From positions 2,480,001 through 2,544,000 of the forward strand of contig NZ_LT992502.1 in assembly GCF_900324475.1 (NCBI RefSeq): a stretch of 64,000 nt of DNA, in the 5' to 3' direction. The translations under genes were made by a program, and so were the position numbers. Under the pieces are notes generated by a model. The model was not told the origin of the DNA and made no database searches. It saw nothing but the letters and a program-made list of their open reading frames with translations. This DNA comes from Enterobacter bugandensis (lineage in GTDB: Bacteria > Pseudomonadota > Gammaproteobacteria > Enterobacterales > Enterobacteriaceae). Of this stretch, positions 1-9,719 are shown piece by piece. Every line of letters begins with the position of its first letter. Position 1 is the stretch's first letter.

Positions 1-152
1 TCGCGGTGCTGGTCGCAAGCCAGCTGATTGGCGGGCTGGTCCTTGACGTGCTGAGAAGCCATGGCATTCCCCTGCGCGCGCTGATCGGCCCGGTATGCGG
101 CGCGGTGATGCTGGTCGTCGGGGCCTGGCTGGTAGCGCGACGCCAGTTTTGA
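1..152 (+). CDS. ydcZ: YdcZ-type DMT-superfamily transporter, C-terminal end (partial)
   Basis: Only the last 49 codons are present, read in frame from base 3 to the TGA at 150-152. The visible part is one hydrophobic helix ending in a short basic tail (WLVARRQF), typical of the DUF606/YdcZ family of inner-membrane drug/metabolite-type transporters. The identity also rests on position: ydcY follows tail-to-tail, as in E. coli, where ydcZ and ydcY are neighbours. The substrate is not known. The gene is cut by the left edge of the window, so nothing can be said about its start or promoter. Confidence 0.72.
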   Translation, partial: AVLVASQLIGGLVLDVLRSHGIPLRALIGPVCGAVMLVVGAWLVARRQF

Positions 153-386
153 TTACAGTATGGTGCCGCCCTTGGTCAGCTGTTCCTGGCGTGCGTCCAT
201 CTCCTCTTTGTGCTGCTTACCGTGGTGCGAAATCGCGGTACGCAGACGCTGCTGTTGGGCGTAACGGTCTTCACGGCTGAGATCGGCATCATCGCTCAAT
301 GCAATCAGCAGTTCGTTCATATGGGCGATGACGCTCTCTTCGATGGCGGCATCCACGCGGGCGATAACTTCGTTTAAATGTGACAT
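153..386 (-). CDS. ydcY: YdcY family protein (DUF2526)
   Basis: A 77-aa, charged, helical soluble protein with no signal peptide that matches my memory of E. coli YdcY almost residue for residue (MSHLNEVIARVDAAIEES at the start, LTKGGTIL at the end). Function is unknown in the family. The ATG at 386 is chosen over an in-frame GTG six bases upstream because an AAGGAG ribosome site sits 5 bases before it. It converges on ydcZ with no gap, and a REP-type hairpin lies just upstream. Confidence 0.9.
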   Translation of the reverse strand: MSHLNEVIARVDAAIEESVIAHMNELLIALSDDADLSREDRYAQQQRLRTAISHHGKQHKEEMDARQEQLTKGGTIL

Positions 387-401
387 TGTCACTCCTTGTT
401 T

Positions 402-434
402 TTGCCGGGTGGTGGCTTACGCCTCACCCGGCAA
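402..434. repeat. REP-like palindrome
   Basis: An imperfect GC-rich palindrome (TTGCCGGGTGG...CTCACCCGGCAA) in the short gap between ydcY and the peptide-binding protein gene. It has the form of an enterobacterial REP/BIME unit and could also act as a weak terminator for the gene to its right, which is transcribed toward it. Similar elements lie at 8831-8859 and 21330-21352. Confidence 0.7.
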
Positions 435-441
435 TAAATGC

Positions 442-2040
442 TTAGTTCAGCTTCGCTTTAGAGAAATCGCTGCCCATCAGGCTCACGCTGTATCCGGTCA
501 CGTTGCTGCGGCTTGCAAAGAACGTTTTGCCGTTTGCCAGCGCGATCCACGGTGCCTGCTGGTAGAAAATCTCCTGCGCCTGGCCGTACAGTTTCGCACG
601 CTCGGCCGGATCGCTGGTCAGCTTCGCTTTTTGCACCAGGGCATCATAACCCTTATCGCACCAGCGCGCGGCGTTTGACCCGGTTTTAATGCTGTTGCAG
701 CCCAGCAGCACATCGGCAAAGTTGTCCGGGTCACCGTTATCGGACATCCAGCCGAACAGCGCGGAGTCGTGCTCGCCTTTGCGCATCCCGGAGAGGTATT
801 CGCCCCACTCATAGGAGACAATTTTGGCCTTCACGCCGACTTTCGCCCAGTCGCTCTGGATCATCTCCGCGATACGACGCGAGTTAGGGTTATACGGACG
901 CTGAACCGGCATTGACCACAGCGTGACCTCTGCGCCCTTCTCCAGCCCGGCCTGCTTCAGCAGCGCTTTTGCTTTATCAGGATCGTAGCTGTAGTCCTGC
1001 AGATCTTTATTAAAGCCCAGCATATTTGGCGGGATCGGCGATTTTGCCACCGTACCGGAGCCCATAAAGACCGCATTAACGATAGCCTTCTTGTCGGTCG
1101 CGTAGTTCAGGGCCTGACGCACCAGCACGTTATCGAACGGCTTTTTCTCGGTGTTAAACGCCAGATAGCCGACGTTCAGCGCATCGACAGAGTGCAGCGT
1201 CAGGTCTTTGTTCTTTTTAATCACGTCAAACTGAACCGGAGACGGCGCAGGAATAATCTGACACTCGTTGGTCTGCAATTTCGCCAGGCGGGTTTCCACG
1301 TTTGGCGTGATGGAGAAGATAAGATGTTTGGTCGGCACCTCGCCATCCCAGTAGTTCGGATTAGCGACGTAGCGGATCAGCGAGTCCACCTTGTACTGCT
1401 GGAGCACATAGGGCCCGGTACCGATCGGCCAGGTATCTACGTTCTCAGGCGTGCCTTTTTTCAGCATCTCATCGGCGTATTCGGCGGAGAGGATCGACGC
1501 GAAATCCATTCCCCAGTCGGCCAGGAACGCGGCGTTGGGTTCACTCAGGGTGAACTGGACGTGATAATCGTCGACCTTTTTAACGTCCTGAATCAGCTTA
1601 TCGAGCCCGACATCGTTGAAGTATTCGTAGTTGCCCTGGGACACATTATGGTATGGGTGTTTAGGGTCTTTCTGACGCATCACCGAGAAAATAACGTCAT
1701 CGGCGTTAAAGTCGCGCGTCGGCTTGAAGTATTTGTTGCTGTTGAACTTCACCCCTTTGCGCAGGGTAAAGGTATAGGTCTTGCCGTCCGGTGAAATCGT
1801 CCAGGATTCCGCCAGTGACGGGACCGGGGTATTTTTCACCGGGTCGAAATTGATCAGGCGGTTGTACAGAACCTGAGAGCTGGCCACGAACGACGGGCCG
1901 GAGCTGGCGATTTGCGGGTTGAACGACTCTGGCGATGCCTCGGAGCAGTAAATAAGGGTGTCGTTGTTTGCCGCCCATGCGGCACCGGCTGGTAAAAGAG
2001 CGCTCAGCGCAAGGGCGAGAAGCGTTTTCCCTGTAGACAT
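442..2040 (-). CDS. DppA-like periplasmic peptide-binding protein of an ABC importer
   Basis: 532 aa, SBP_bac_5 family. Residues 1-23 form a Sec signal peptide ending AWA. The mature part resembles E. coli DppA throughout (LIYCSEASPESFNPQ near the start, ADDVIFSVMRQKDPKHPYH, WAKVGVKAKIVSYEWGEYL). It should bind di- or oligopeptides in the periplasm and deliver them to a membrane permease. No permease or ATPase genes are adjacent, so it is an orphan receptor that may use Dpp or Opp components elsewhere. The ATG at 2040 gives a normal signal peptide and has AGGG 8 bases upstream; the longer reading frame would bury the signal. It is divergent from srfA across a 283-bp gap that should hold both promoters. 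Confidence 0.88.
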   Translation of the reverse strand: MSTGKTLLALALSALLPAGAAWAANNDTLIYCSEASPESFNPQIASSGPSFVASSQVLYNRLINFDPVKNTPVPSLAESWTISPDGKTYTFTLRKGVKFNSNKYFKPTRDFNADDVIFSVMRQKDPKHPYHNVSQGNYEYFNDVGLDKLIQDVKKVDDYHVQFTLSEPNAAFLADWGMDFASILSAEYADEMLKKGTPENVDTWPIGTGPYVLQQYKVDSLIRYVANPNYWDGEVPTKHLIFSITPNVETRLAKLQTNECQIIPAPSPVQFDVIKKNKDLTLHSVDALNVGYLAFNTEKKPFDNVLVRQALNYATDKKAIVNAVFMGSGTVAKSPIPPNMLGFNKDLQDYSYDPDKAKALLKQAGLEKGAEVTLWSMPVQRPYNPNSRRIAEMIQSDWAKVGVKAKIVSYEWGEYLSGMRKGEHDSALFGWMSDNGDPDNFADVLLGCNSIKTGSNAARWCDKGYDALVQKAKLTSDPAERAKLYGQAQEIFYQQAPWIALANGKTFFASRSNVTGYSVSLMGSDFSKAKLN

Positions 2041-2323
2041 AGTTATAACCCTGACAGTTTTATTATATAGGTCAGTAATAACAGCACAGCCCTTATCACC
2101 TGGCAAATAACGAAACACTATCAGGTTATTCTAAAGCCGCGTTTTTTGCCGGTTTTGCCGCCAGTGCAAAAAAAGGTGATTTGCCTTAAGTGACGTTATT
2201 CGTCAAGCACAACCGTCACGATCTATGCCGCAAGAAATCGGCGCTTTTAGCGTCTCTTCCTCCGTTTGTTTGCTTCCTCGTTTCGTTAAAGTAACGGTGT
2301 GAAGAAGTATATGGGATCAAATC

Positions 2324-3664
2324 GTGGCAAAAACTCTTTTACGCAGCGGTAATCTGGATGATTTTCAGGCCGTTGGCGGCGGCGGACAGGCCGTTTTTGA
2401 ATCAGCGTTACAAATCCGGGAAGCGCTTCGATTGCGCAAACAGCAGGCCATAGTGGACTGTCTGGCTATTCCTCAGGTCAACGACAGTGGCGACCGCGTG
2501 GACTGGTATTCCCCCGTTGAGGGAAGCGTCACCAGCTGGAAGGCGGCCAGTGAAGACGACCGCTACCGCGCCCTGCGCTATCTGGAAAACACGCTTGCCA
2601 GCGTTGAGTCGTTAAGCAAGAAATGCCTCCAGTCGCCCAAAACCGCGCAGCAGCTTTTCGGCTCGCTGCTGTCGAAAGCGTTTCAGTTTCCCGGCGAGAA
2701 TTTTGTTTTCCTGGTCGCAGGAAAGCCGATTATTTGCTTCTGGGGTTTTGTAAACCTGAACGAAAATGCGCGCGACGATGTCCTCGACTGCCTGCGTGAA
2801 GCGTTGATACCCGAGCCTGCCCCCGTTGTGATTGAAGAGCCCGAGCCAGAACCCGCGCCCGAACCGTCCATCACCTTTGAAAAAGCAGACGAGCCGCTGA
2901 TTGCGCCCGTCGCCGCCGTGCGTATTACGCCGGAAGAACTGTATGAGCCGGAACCCGCGCAGGTTGTTGCGCAACCCGTTCAGGAACCTGCGCCTGTTGC
3001 CGTCACGAAAAAACGTCGCGTTCCCCTGTGGACCCTGCCGGTTGCCGCCGTGATTGTGGCAGCCATTGCCGCGCCGCTGCTGTGGCCAAAACAGGCCCCT
3101 TCGGCAGAGCCCGCTCCGGCACCGGCTCCGGAGCCCGTGGCTATTGCACCGCAGCCGATCAAAGCGGTAGAGCCGCTGGCTATGAATCTCCCCCTGCATC
3201 AGGCTGAGGTCGTCGCCAGTAAAGAAAAAGAACCCGCTCCTGCACCTGAAGCCGCACCGGTGGTAATTGTTCCGATCCCGAAAGATGCCATGGTGATGGA
3301 AGCCGGTCAGGTGAAAGCCGGGTCGACGCGCTTCCTGAACGGTACCTGGCGCGCGGTTCTCGACGTGAAAGATCCGGTCACCGGCAAGCCGCCGTCAATG
3401 CGCTATCAAATCCAGAACAATAAAGGTTTCGCCCGCGTCGTGCACGGCGACAACATTGTCTGCCGCGCGGAGATTTTCTCCGGGCTGCACAGCAATGGCG
3501 AGCTGATGATTAAAAGTCGCGGCAATGCCCGCTGCACCGACGGTTCCCGCTATCCGATGCCGGAAGTCGCCTGTAAAGCCGGGGCCAGCGATATCGCAGA
3601 ATGTCGCGCTCGCTACGATGCCAACACCGTCGTCCCACTGACGTTCAAGAAAGCAGGTGCCTGA
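2324..3664 (+). CDS. srfA: SrfA family protein (first gene of srfABC)
   Basis: 446 aa. Residues 1-160 form a folded N-terminal domain; 162-226 are rich in Pro/Glu/Ala; KKRR at 229-232 precedes one transmembrane helix (about 233-254); a second Pro/Ala-rich linker (257-316) leads to a C-terminal domain with four or five cysteines. This gives a cytoplasmic N-domain and an extracytoplasmic C-domain tethered by flexible linkers. The family was named in Salmonella as SsrB-regulated, and its biochemical role is not established. The start is GTG at 2324; the nearby ATG at 2311 is out of frame. srfB begins four bases after the stop, so the three srf genes form an operon. Confidence 0.85.
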   Translation: MAKTLLRSGNLDDFQAVGGGGQAVFESALQIREALRLRKQQAIVDCLAIPQVNDSGDRVDWYSPVEGSVTSWKAASEDDRYRALRYLENTLASVESLSKKCLQSPKTAQQLFGSLLSKAFQFPGENFVFLVAGKPIICFWGFVNLNENARDDVLDCLREALIPEPAPVVIEEPEPEPAPEPSITFEKADEPLIAPVAAVRITPEELYEPEPAQVVAQPVQEPAPVAVTKKRRVPLWTLPVAAVIVAAIAAPLLWPKQAPSAEPAPAPAPEPVAIAPQPIKAVEPLAMNLPLHQAEVVASKEKEPAPAPEAAPVVIVPIPKDAMVMEAGQVKAGSTRFLNGTWRAVLDVKDPVTGKPPSMRYQIQNNKGFARVVHGDNIVCRAEIFSGLHSNGELMIKSRGNARCTDGSRYPMPEVACKAGASDIAECRARYDANTVVPLTFKKAGA

Positions 3665-3668
3665 TTCT

Positions 3669-6650
3669 ATGCTGGTAAATCTTTGCGACTATAAACAAAG
3701 CGTCACGCTTATTGCCAACAGCGGCGTGCAGTTCCTGGATTTCGGCCTGACGCCGCAGGACACCGCCAGCAACGGGCGCTTCGTTCGTAAAACCGCGAAC
3801 GGCCCCCTTTTGCGACTCGATTTCGACCTGGTGAACGGGCGCTATACCCTGCCGGGGACGAACGGCGGTCAGCCTGAAGTGGTTAAACCGGAAACCACCA
3901 TTCCGCTGCATCAGTCCCTTGCCGTGCTGGACGGCGTCTGGCTTCCCGTGCCGTTCCTGCGCTTCAATCCGCCGCGGACCTTTGTGGAAGGACCGGATAA
4001 CTGGGCGCGCGTTCAGGTGCGCAAGCTCGAGAAGCCCGACACGGCAGGCAACTCGCACCGCGTCACCCTCGCGCTCGACAGCCAGATCGCGGAGCATGCC
4101 ACCTCCGCCCTGTCGCCGGTTGAAAACGATATTCTGAATGGAACCCGCTTTGCGCTGGCGTGGCGCGATAGTGAGGTAGAAAGTTTCCTCGACCAGACCT
4201 GGATTGACGGCTGGCTGCGTGAGGCATTTACCCAGTATGCCGACGGCGTGGAAAACCGCTCTGAACGCGACCTGCAGCAGGCGATGCGCAGCTTCGAATA
4301 CCAGGCCCACTGGCTCAACCTGCTGACCATGCTCGGTGAACAGATCACCATTCCGGAAGTGAAATTTGTCACCCATACGCTCAGCACGCCTGCCATTCCT
4401 GTCGACCTGATCCTAGACGTGGGCAACACCCATACCTGCGGCGTCATTATCGAAGACCACGGTGATGCAAACGACGGGCTTCGGCAGACCGCCGAGTTGC
4501 AGGTTCGTTCGTTAAGCGAGCCGCAGTTCCTGAACGAGCCTCTCTTTACCAGCCGTCTTGAATTTTCCGAAGCGCGCTTTGGCAAACAGCACTTCTCGGT
4601 AGAAAGCGGTCGCGAAGATGCGTTTGTCTGGCCGTCGATTGTTCGCGTGGGCGATGAAGCCCGCAAGCTGGCGATGCAGCGCCTGGGAACCGAAGGTAAC
4701 AGCGGCATCTCCAGCCCGCGCCGCTATCTGTGGGATGAAACGCCTGTCGTGCAGGACTGGCGCTTTAGCCAGATGAACGGCAAAACCCAGCGTGAACCGC
4801 TCGCCACGGCGTTTCCGCTGATGAACCTGATGAACGATGACGGTGAGCCGCTGTTTACGCTGCCGCAGGACGAGCGGCTGCCGGTCTTTTCGCCGCAGTA
4901 CAGCCGCAGCACGCTGATGACGCACATGCTGTGCGAGCTGCTGGCGCAGGCGCTGGGCCAGATCAACAGCGTCGCCACCCGCCTGCGCCTGGGCTTCCCG
5001 GCCTCGCCGCGCCAGCTGCGCACCCTGATCCTGACCCTGCCCTCGGCCATGCCGAAGCAGGAGCGCGAGATTTTCCGTCGCCGCATGTTTGAAGCCATTG
5101 CCATCGTCTGGAAAGCGATGGGCTGGCACCCGCAGGATGAAGATTTTGCCACCCGCAAGCAGCAGGAAAAAAGCGTGGTGCCGGTCCCTGAGATTCAGAT
5201 GGAGTGGGATGAAGCCAGCTGCGGTCAGTTGGTCTGGCTGTATAACGAAGCGATTTCCCGTTTTGGCGGCCAGACGGAAGCCTTTTTCGCCTCCCTCGCC
5301 CGCACGGATCGTGAACCTGAGCCAGGCGTGCAGCCGGGCCGCGCATTACGCGTCGCGTCTATCGACATCGGCGGTGGCACCACGGATATGGCAATAACCC
5401 ACTACCAGCTTGATGACGGCTCCGGTAATAACGTCAAAATCACCCCGCAACTGCTGTTCCGCGAAGGGTTCAAGGTGGCGGGCGACGATACCCTGCTGGA
5501 CGTGATTCAGCGCTATGTCCTGCCCGCCCTGCAAACGCAGCTGCAGAAATCCGGCATTGCGGACGCCTCACTGCTGATGGCGTCGCTGTTCGGCGACTCC
5601 GGGCGTATTGATACCCAGGCGGTACTGCGCCAGCAAACGGCGCTTCAGCTCTTTATGCCGATTGGCCACGCCATTCTTTCCGCGTGGGAAGCCAGCGACA
5701 TTGACGATCCGCTGGCGGGCCTGCATGCCACCTTTGGCGAGCTCCTTGCGCAGAAACCAACCCGCAACGTGATGAACTATCTTCAGCAGGCAATCGATCA
5801 TGCCCTGCCGGCGGGCTCAGAGGCGTTCGACCTGTTCGCCGTGCCGCTGCACGTGAACTTCCGCGAAATGCAGGATGCAATGCTGGCCGGTCAGTTTACG
5901 CTGACCTCGCCGCTCCACGCGGTGTGTGAAGCGATTTCCCATTACAGCTGCGATATTCTGCTCATCACCGGGCGCCCGGGCTGCCTGCCGGGCGTTCAGG
6001 CGCTGATTCGGCATCTGCAGCCGGTGCCGGTCAACCGCATCGTCTGGCTGGATAAATATCAGGTTCACGAGTGGTATCCCTTCAGCCAGCAGGGGCGCAT
6101 AGGCAATCCGAAATCGACCGCCGCGGTGGGGGCCATGCTCTGCAGCCTGGCGCTCGATCTGCGTCTGCCGCGCTTTAACTTTAAGGCCGCGGACATTGGC
6201 GCGTATTCAACCGTGCGTTATCTCGGCGTGCTGGATAACACCGTCAATACGCTGCGCGAGGAGAACGTCTGGTATCAGGATATAGACCTGGATAAGCCGG
6301 GAGCGAAGCTCGACGCCCGTCTGCACTTCCCGCTGCGCGGTAACGTTACCCTCGGCTTCCGCCAGCTGGCGAACGCGCGCTGGCCCGCCACGCCGCTTTA
6401 TACGCTCAGCATCAATTCGGCTGAACTGGCAAAAGCGATTGCCGGCGACGGCGTGCTTAACGTGAGGCTTAAGCTCTGCGGCGGCAGCAAATTAGAGGGC
6501 CCTGAGTCCTTCGAGCTCAGCGATGCCTGGCTGCAGGACGGCACGCCGGTTGCGCCTGACGCGTTAACCTTCAAACTGAATACCCTGGCCGATCGCCGAC
6601 ACAGCGGTAGCCACTACTGGATCGACAGCGGGAGCGTATACCTGAAATGA
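3669..6650 (+). CDS. srfB: SrfB, actin/Hsp70-fold ATPase-like protein
   Basis: 993 aa, very large for the ASKHA fold. Two phosphate-binding signatures of that fold are visible: DVGNTHT at about residues 250-256 (phosphate 1) and DIGGGTTD at about 566-573 (phosphate 2), so ATP binding is likely. There is no signal peptide or membrane helix. The ATG at 3669 fits the known N-terminus (MLVNLCDYKQS) and has AGGTG upstream; a GTG at 3657 overlapping srfA is the alternative. It sits between membrane protein SrfA and P-loop-like SrfC and overlaps srfC by 4 bases, which suggests a three-part complex. Partner and substrate are unknown. Confidence 0.87.
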   Translation: MLVNLCDYKQSVTLIANSGVQFLDFGLTPQDTASNGRFVRKTANGPLLRLDFDLVNGRYTLPGTNGGQPEVVKPETTIPLHQSLAVLDGVWLPVPFLRFNPPRTFVEGPDNWARVQVRKLEKPDTAGNSHRVTLALDSQIAEHATSALSPVENDILNGTRFALAWRDSEVESFLDQTWIDGWLREAFTQYADGVENRSERDLQQAMRSFEYQAHWLNLLTMLGEQITIPEVKFVTHTLSTPAIPVDLILDVGNTHTCGVIIEDHGDANDGLRQTAELQVRSLSEPQFLNEPLFTSRLEFSEARFGKQHFSVESGREDAFVWPSIVRVGDEARKLAMQRLGTEGNSGISSPRRYLWDETPVVQDWRFSQMNGKTQREPLATAFPLMNLMNDDGEPLFTLPQDERLPVFSPQYSRSTLMTHMLCELLAQALGQINSVATRLRLGFPASPRQLRTLILTLPSAMPKQEREIFRRRMFEAIAIVWKAMGWHPQDEDFATRKQQEKSVVPVPEIQMEWDEASCGQLVWLYNEAISRFGGQTEAFFASLARTDREPEPGVQPGRALRVASIDIGGGTTDMAITHYQLDDGSGNNVKITPQLLFREGFKVAGDDTLLDVIQRYVLPALQTQLQKSGIADASLLMASLFGDSGRIDTQAVLRQQTALQLFMPIGHAILSAWEASDIDDPLAGLHATFGELLAQKPTRNVMNYLQQAIDHALPAGSEAFDLFAVPLHVNFREMQDAMLAGQFTLTSPLHAVCEAISHYSCDILLITGRPGCLPGVQALIRHLQPVPVNRIVWLDKYQVHEWYPFSQQGRIGNPKSTAAVGAMLCSLALDLRLPRFNFKAADIGAYSTVRYLGVLDNTVNTLREENVWYQDIDLDKPGAKLDARLHFPLRGNVTLGFRQLANARWPATPLYTLSINSAELAKAIAGDGVLNVRLKLCGGSKLEGPESFELSDAWLQDGTPVAPDALTFKLNTLADRRHSGSHYWIDSGSVYLK

Positions 6651-8821
6651 CAGCGACCACGACCACCACCCAGGCCTTGATCGGGTGGATTAATGAGACG
6701 CGCCTGAACGCCCCTGTGCTGGATAACGATGCTGATGCCCTGCTTGCTCGTATCAACGCGGCGCAGGCGCGGGAGCAGGCCATTGAACGCGCCCTGACCC
6801 GCCGGAGCAGCATTGGGCTTTACGGCCATTCTCAGAGCGCCAAAGCGCACCTGCTGCTGTCGCTATGCGGCAGCGGTAACGGGCGCCTGAACGTGATGCC
6901 GGGCCAGCGCACCTTTGACTATTTTTCGCATATTAACCCAGGGCATGCCCTGACCAACATGGCCGTGCGCTTCACCCGAGACACCCCGGAGGTAGCGGAT
7001 GAGGCGTTTCCGCTGCGTCTGAGCCTGGTCACCGAGGCCGAACTGGTACAACTGTTTATTGCCCGCACGACGCTGCACCCGCAGATGCGCGCGGTGGATA
7101 AGGCGGTCATTGAGACGCGTCTGGAGAAATGGCGCGGCCTTCGCCAGCCGCAGAGCGTGCCCGGCATCACGGCGCAGGATGTGGGTGCGATTTCGCGTTT
7201 CTGGCAAAGCACGGTACCCGCCGCGAGACAGCAAATTGATGACGCCCTGTGGCATGAGTTTGCCCAGCTGGTGCCATCGCTCGATCTCAGCACCCGCGCC
7301 AGCGTCTGGTCGCTGCTGTGGGGCGAGCAACAGGAGTTAACCCAGCAGTGGCTGAAGCTTGCCCACGTGCTGCATCAGACCAGCCATGCGAGCGAGCTGG
7401 CTGCGCCGCTGAGCCTGCTGGTGGACAGCTTTGGTCTGCCTGGTGAAGGGTTCCTGACGCACGGCACCTTAACCCAGCAGGAAACTCAGGAGACGCTGCT
7501 TCATCCGCTGAACAACGGTGAAATGCTCAACGCCATCAGCATCCCGGTCGACGTGCTTGCTTTCCTTACCCGCGAGCTGGTCTTGCCGGTTGAGAATGGC
7601 GCGCTGGATAACGTTGATATCATTGATATTCCGGTCTTTGAAGACGGCAGCGCCGATCCTTTAGTACAGGCTAAATGCCAGTGGCTGCTTGAACATTACC
7701 GCCAGCAGCTCCAGCCGGATGTGCTGGTTATCTGCAACGCGACAGCGCGGCACGAGCAGACGGCCCAAAAAGCAAAAGTGTTAATTAACTGGATTAAAGA
7801 GACCCAGCCTGCCGAGGAGTCTGCCCTGCCGGGGCTGGTGTGGGCGATCACACCGCATGACGCTCGTTTCACTACCCGACAGAATCTCGATGAAGCCGTA
7901 CAGCATCTGCTGGGCAAGCCAGGCCTGCGCTGGGGAACTCTGCAGGCGCTGGACAGCCACAGCATGCAGCGCGTCATTGAGTGGTTGTCTCAGGCGACGC
8001 TCCCGGCACAGCGGCAGAAGCGCCTTGGCACGCTGAAAAACCTGCTGCGGCAGGAGATCGCGTCGCTGATGCAAAGCTATCTGGCGCCGCTGGTTGAGGA
8101 ACCGGGTACACGACGTGCTCAGGCCGAAAACATGGTGCGCACGCTGCAAAGCAGCGCCGCCCGTCACGGCGAGCTGCTTGAGGGCCTGCTGCCGCCGCTA
8201 AAAGCCTTTGAAACGCTGCTCGCCGTTCAGCAACCGCGCGAGGAGCAGGTGAACGGGCTGTTCACGGACACCATCGATCTGTTCGCCGATAACGCCCAGG
8301 AAAGCGCAGGACGATTCCAGACAAAAGACAAAGCGCGCCTGGCGCACAGAGTATGGATAAATCATCTGCGCCAGTGGAGCCGCAATGAAGCTACCGCCGC
8401 CCGTCTTGGTCTGGAGCCCGCGGTGCTGCAGCAAATCGCGGATGTGCTGGTGGTAACCAGCTACCGGCTTAATCTCCCGCAACAGCTTCAGCGAATTGTC
8501 GACGCGGATAAAAGCAGCGCGGCGCAGCTGCATGCGGTGATAGGGAATTTCGTTGGCTGGCTGGGTTACGACCAGACCCCGTCAGCAGAACGCCCCGCAA
8601 GCCGCATTCGCAAAGGTCAGGCAATCTTTGTTACGCCCGTCGTCAGCAGTGCCGCACCGCGCCTGACGCGTCTGGGGGAGCAGCCTGTTCATGCGGCCAC
8701 CGCGTACGTTTACGACTGGCTGGTTGCCCTCTATAGCCGGGCAATCGAAAACATTAATTATCAGCACCCGCATGATGTTCAGCCTGACGCACGTCGGGCA
8801 CTGCGGGCTTTAATCCTGTAG
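6647..8821 (+). CDS. srfC: SrfC, putative virulence factor with degenerate P-loop
   Basis: 724 aa, cytoplasmic. Near the N-terminus, IGLYGHSQSAKAHLL (residues 56-70) lies where a Walker A loop would be, but it lacks the second glycine and the Ser/Thr after Lys. A hydrophobic strand ending IIDIPVF near residue 323 resembles a Walker B/DxxG strand. Long helical regions follow, giving a dynamin-like layout; GTPase activity is doubtful. The ATGA overlap with srfB indicates translational coupling. The family is annotated as SrfC virulence factor and is found with SrfA and SrfB; its function is inferred only. It is followed by a REP-like hairpin. Confidence 0.85.
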   Translation: MTATTTTTQALIGWINETRLNAPVLDNDADALLARINAAQAREQAIERALTRRSSIGLYGHSQSAKAHLLLSLCGSGNGRLNVMPGQRTFDYFSHINPGHALTNMAVRFTRDTPEVADEAFPLRLSLVTEAELVQLFIARTTLHPQMRAVDKAVIETRLEKWRGLRQPQSVPGITAQDVGAISRFWQSTVPAARQQIDDALWHEFAQLVPSLDLSTRASVWSLLWGEQQELTQQWLKLAHVLHQTSHASELAAPLSLLVDSFGLPGEGFLTHGTLTQQETQETLLHPLNNGEMLNAISIPVDVLAFLTRELVLPVENGALDNVDIIDIPVFEDGSADPLVQAKCQWLLEHYRQQLQPDVLVICNATARHEQTAQKAKVLINWIKETQPAEESALPGLVWAITPHDARFTTRQNLDEAVQHLLGKPGLRWGTLQALDSHSMQRVIEWLSQATLPAQRQKRLGTLKNLLRQEIASLMQSYLAPLVEEPGTRRAQAENMVRTLQSSAARHGELLEGLLPPLKAFETLLAVQQPREEQVNGLFTDTIDLFADNAQESAGRFQTKDKARLAHRVWINHLRQWSRNEATAARLGLEPAVLQQIADVLVVTSYRLNLPQQLQRIVDADKSSAAQLHAVIGNFVGWLGYDQTPSAERPASRIRKGQAIFVTPVVSSAAPRLTRLGEQPVHAATAYVYDWLVALYSRAIENINYQHPHDVQPDARRALRALIL

Positions 8822-8830
8822 CGGCCTTTC

Positions 8831-8859
8831 TTGCCGGGTAGCGCTGCGCTTACCCGGCC
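8831..8859. repeat. REP-like palindrome
   Basis: TTGCCGGGTAGCG...CTTACCCGGCC forms a GC-rich hairpin in the gap between the convergent genes srfC and the hydrolase. It is a probable REP element that may end transcription from either side. Confidence 0.65.
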
Positions 8860-8877
8860 TGTATTCCGCGACGATAA

Positions 8878-9633
8878 TTACGCCGCCATACACTCCGCTA
8901 ACGCCTGCGCCAGTGCCGACGGGTTTTCCCACGACATGGAGTGCCCCGCCGCAGGGATGATTTTGACCTCAACGCCCTTCAGCTTCAGATTATCCACATC
9001 GTCATCCGGCAGTGAGAGCTCACCAAAAATCAACGTCACCGGGCAAGGCAGCGACAGAAATTGCGCTTCCCAGTCCGGCTCAACACCGGCGACCAGGCTT
9101 GATGCGCCGCGCCAGACGGCATAGGGTGCATTGCTTTGCAGGCACCCGGCCCAGGCGGTGGTCTCTTTACGGAGCATGGCATTATAGCCCTGCGCCACAA
9201 ACTGGTGTTCGGTTTGCGCCGCAATAGCGCGGCTAAACATCCCCCCACCGGCGTGAAAATTGGGCTCCGACACTATCAGTCCCTTCACGCGCGGTGCCAG
9301 CAGCCCCGCCGTTTCTATAGCAATGCTGCCGCCCATGCTGTGACCGTATAACCAGAAAGCATCCAGCTGAAGATGGTCAATCAACTCCGCCACGACGCGC
9401 GCCTGTTCAGTCGTTTTATAGCTGTAATGTTCAGGCTTATCGCTGTAACCGCTGCCGGGTAAATCGATGAGAATAGCTCTGCGCCCGCCAAACTGAGGGT
9501 CTCGGACGACGCGAGGATATTCATAGGAAGAGGCGCAGCCCAATCCGTGGATAAAGACTACGGGATCGCCAGAGCCGGGCAAATCATGCCAGCGCACGGT
9601 GCAACCCGCATGCTGCGAGTAAAAACTGTTCAT
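8878..9633 (-). CDS. alpha/beta hydrolase
   Basis: 251 aa, single-domain alpha/beta-hydrolase fold. The oxyanion motif FIHGLG lies near residue 27, the nucleophile elbow is YGHSMGG with Ser99, an acidic cluster (SLPDDD) lies near 205, and the catalytic His is in AAGHSMSW (His231). A serine esterase, lipase or C-C hydrolase is possible; the substrate cannot be told from sequence. There is no signal peptide, so it is cytoplasmic. The ATG at 9633 is chosen because AAGGAG lies 5 bases before it; a GTG two codons upstream is in frame. It converges on srfC and lies downstream of ortT on the same strand, 86 bp away. Confidence 0.83.
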   Translation of the reverse strand: MNSFYSQHAGCTVRWHDLPGSGDPVVFIHGLGCASSYEYPRVVRDPQFGGRRAILIDLPGSGYSDKPEHYSYKTTEQARVVAELIDHLQLDAFWLYGHSMGGSIAIETAGLLAPRVKGLIVSEPNFHAGGGMFSRAIAAQTEHQFVAQGYNAMLRKETTAWAGCLQSNAPYAVWRGASSLVAGVEPDWEAQFLSLPCPVTLIFGELSLPDDDVDNLKLKGVEVKIIPAAGHSMSWENPSALAQALAECMAA

Positions 9634-9719
9634 AAGCACTCCTTTTACGATGCACTGTGTATTTATACAGCCATCGTAACTGGAATGCTATGTTCATCTT
9701 TCGAACTTGGAAGGATGCT

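Noticed and set aside
3645..4376. Long minus-strand open frame opposite srfB
   Set aside because: Shadow of the GC-rich srfB gene; no ribosome site, and the plus-strand product carries clear ASKHA motifs.
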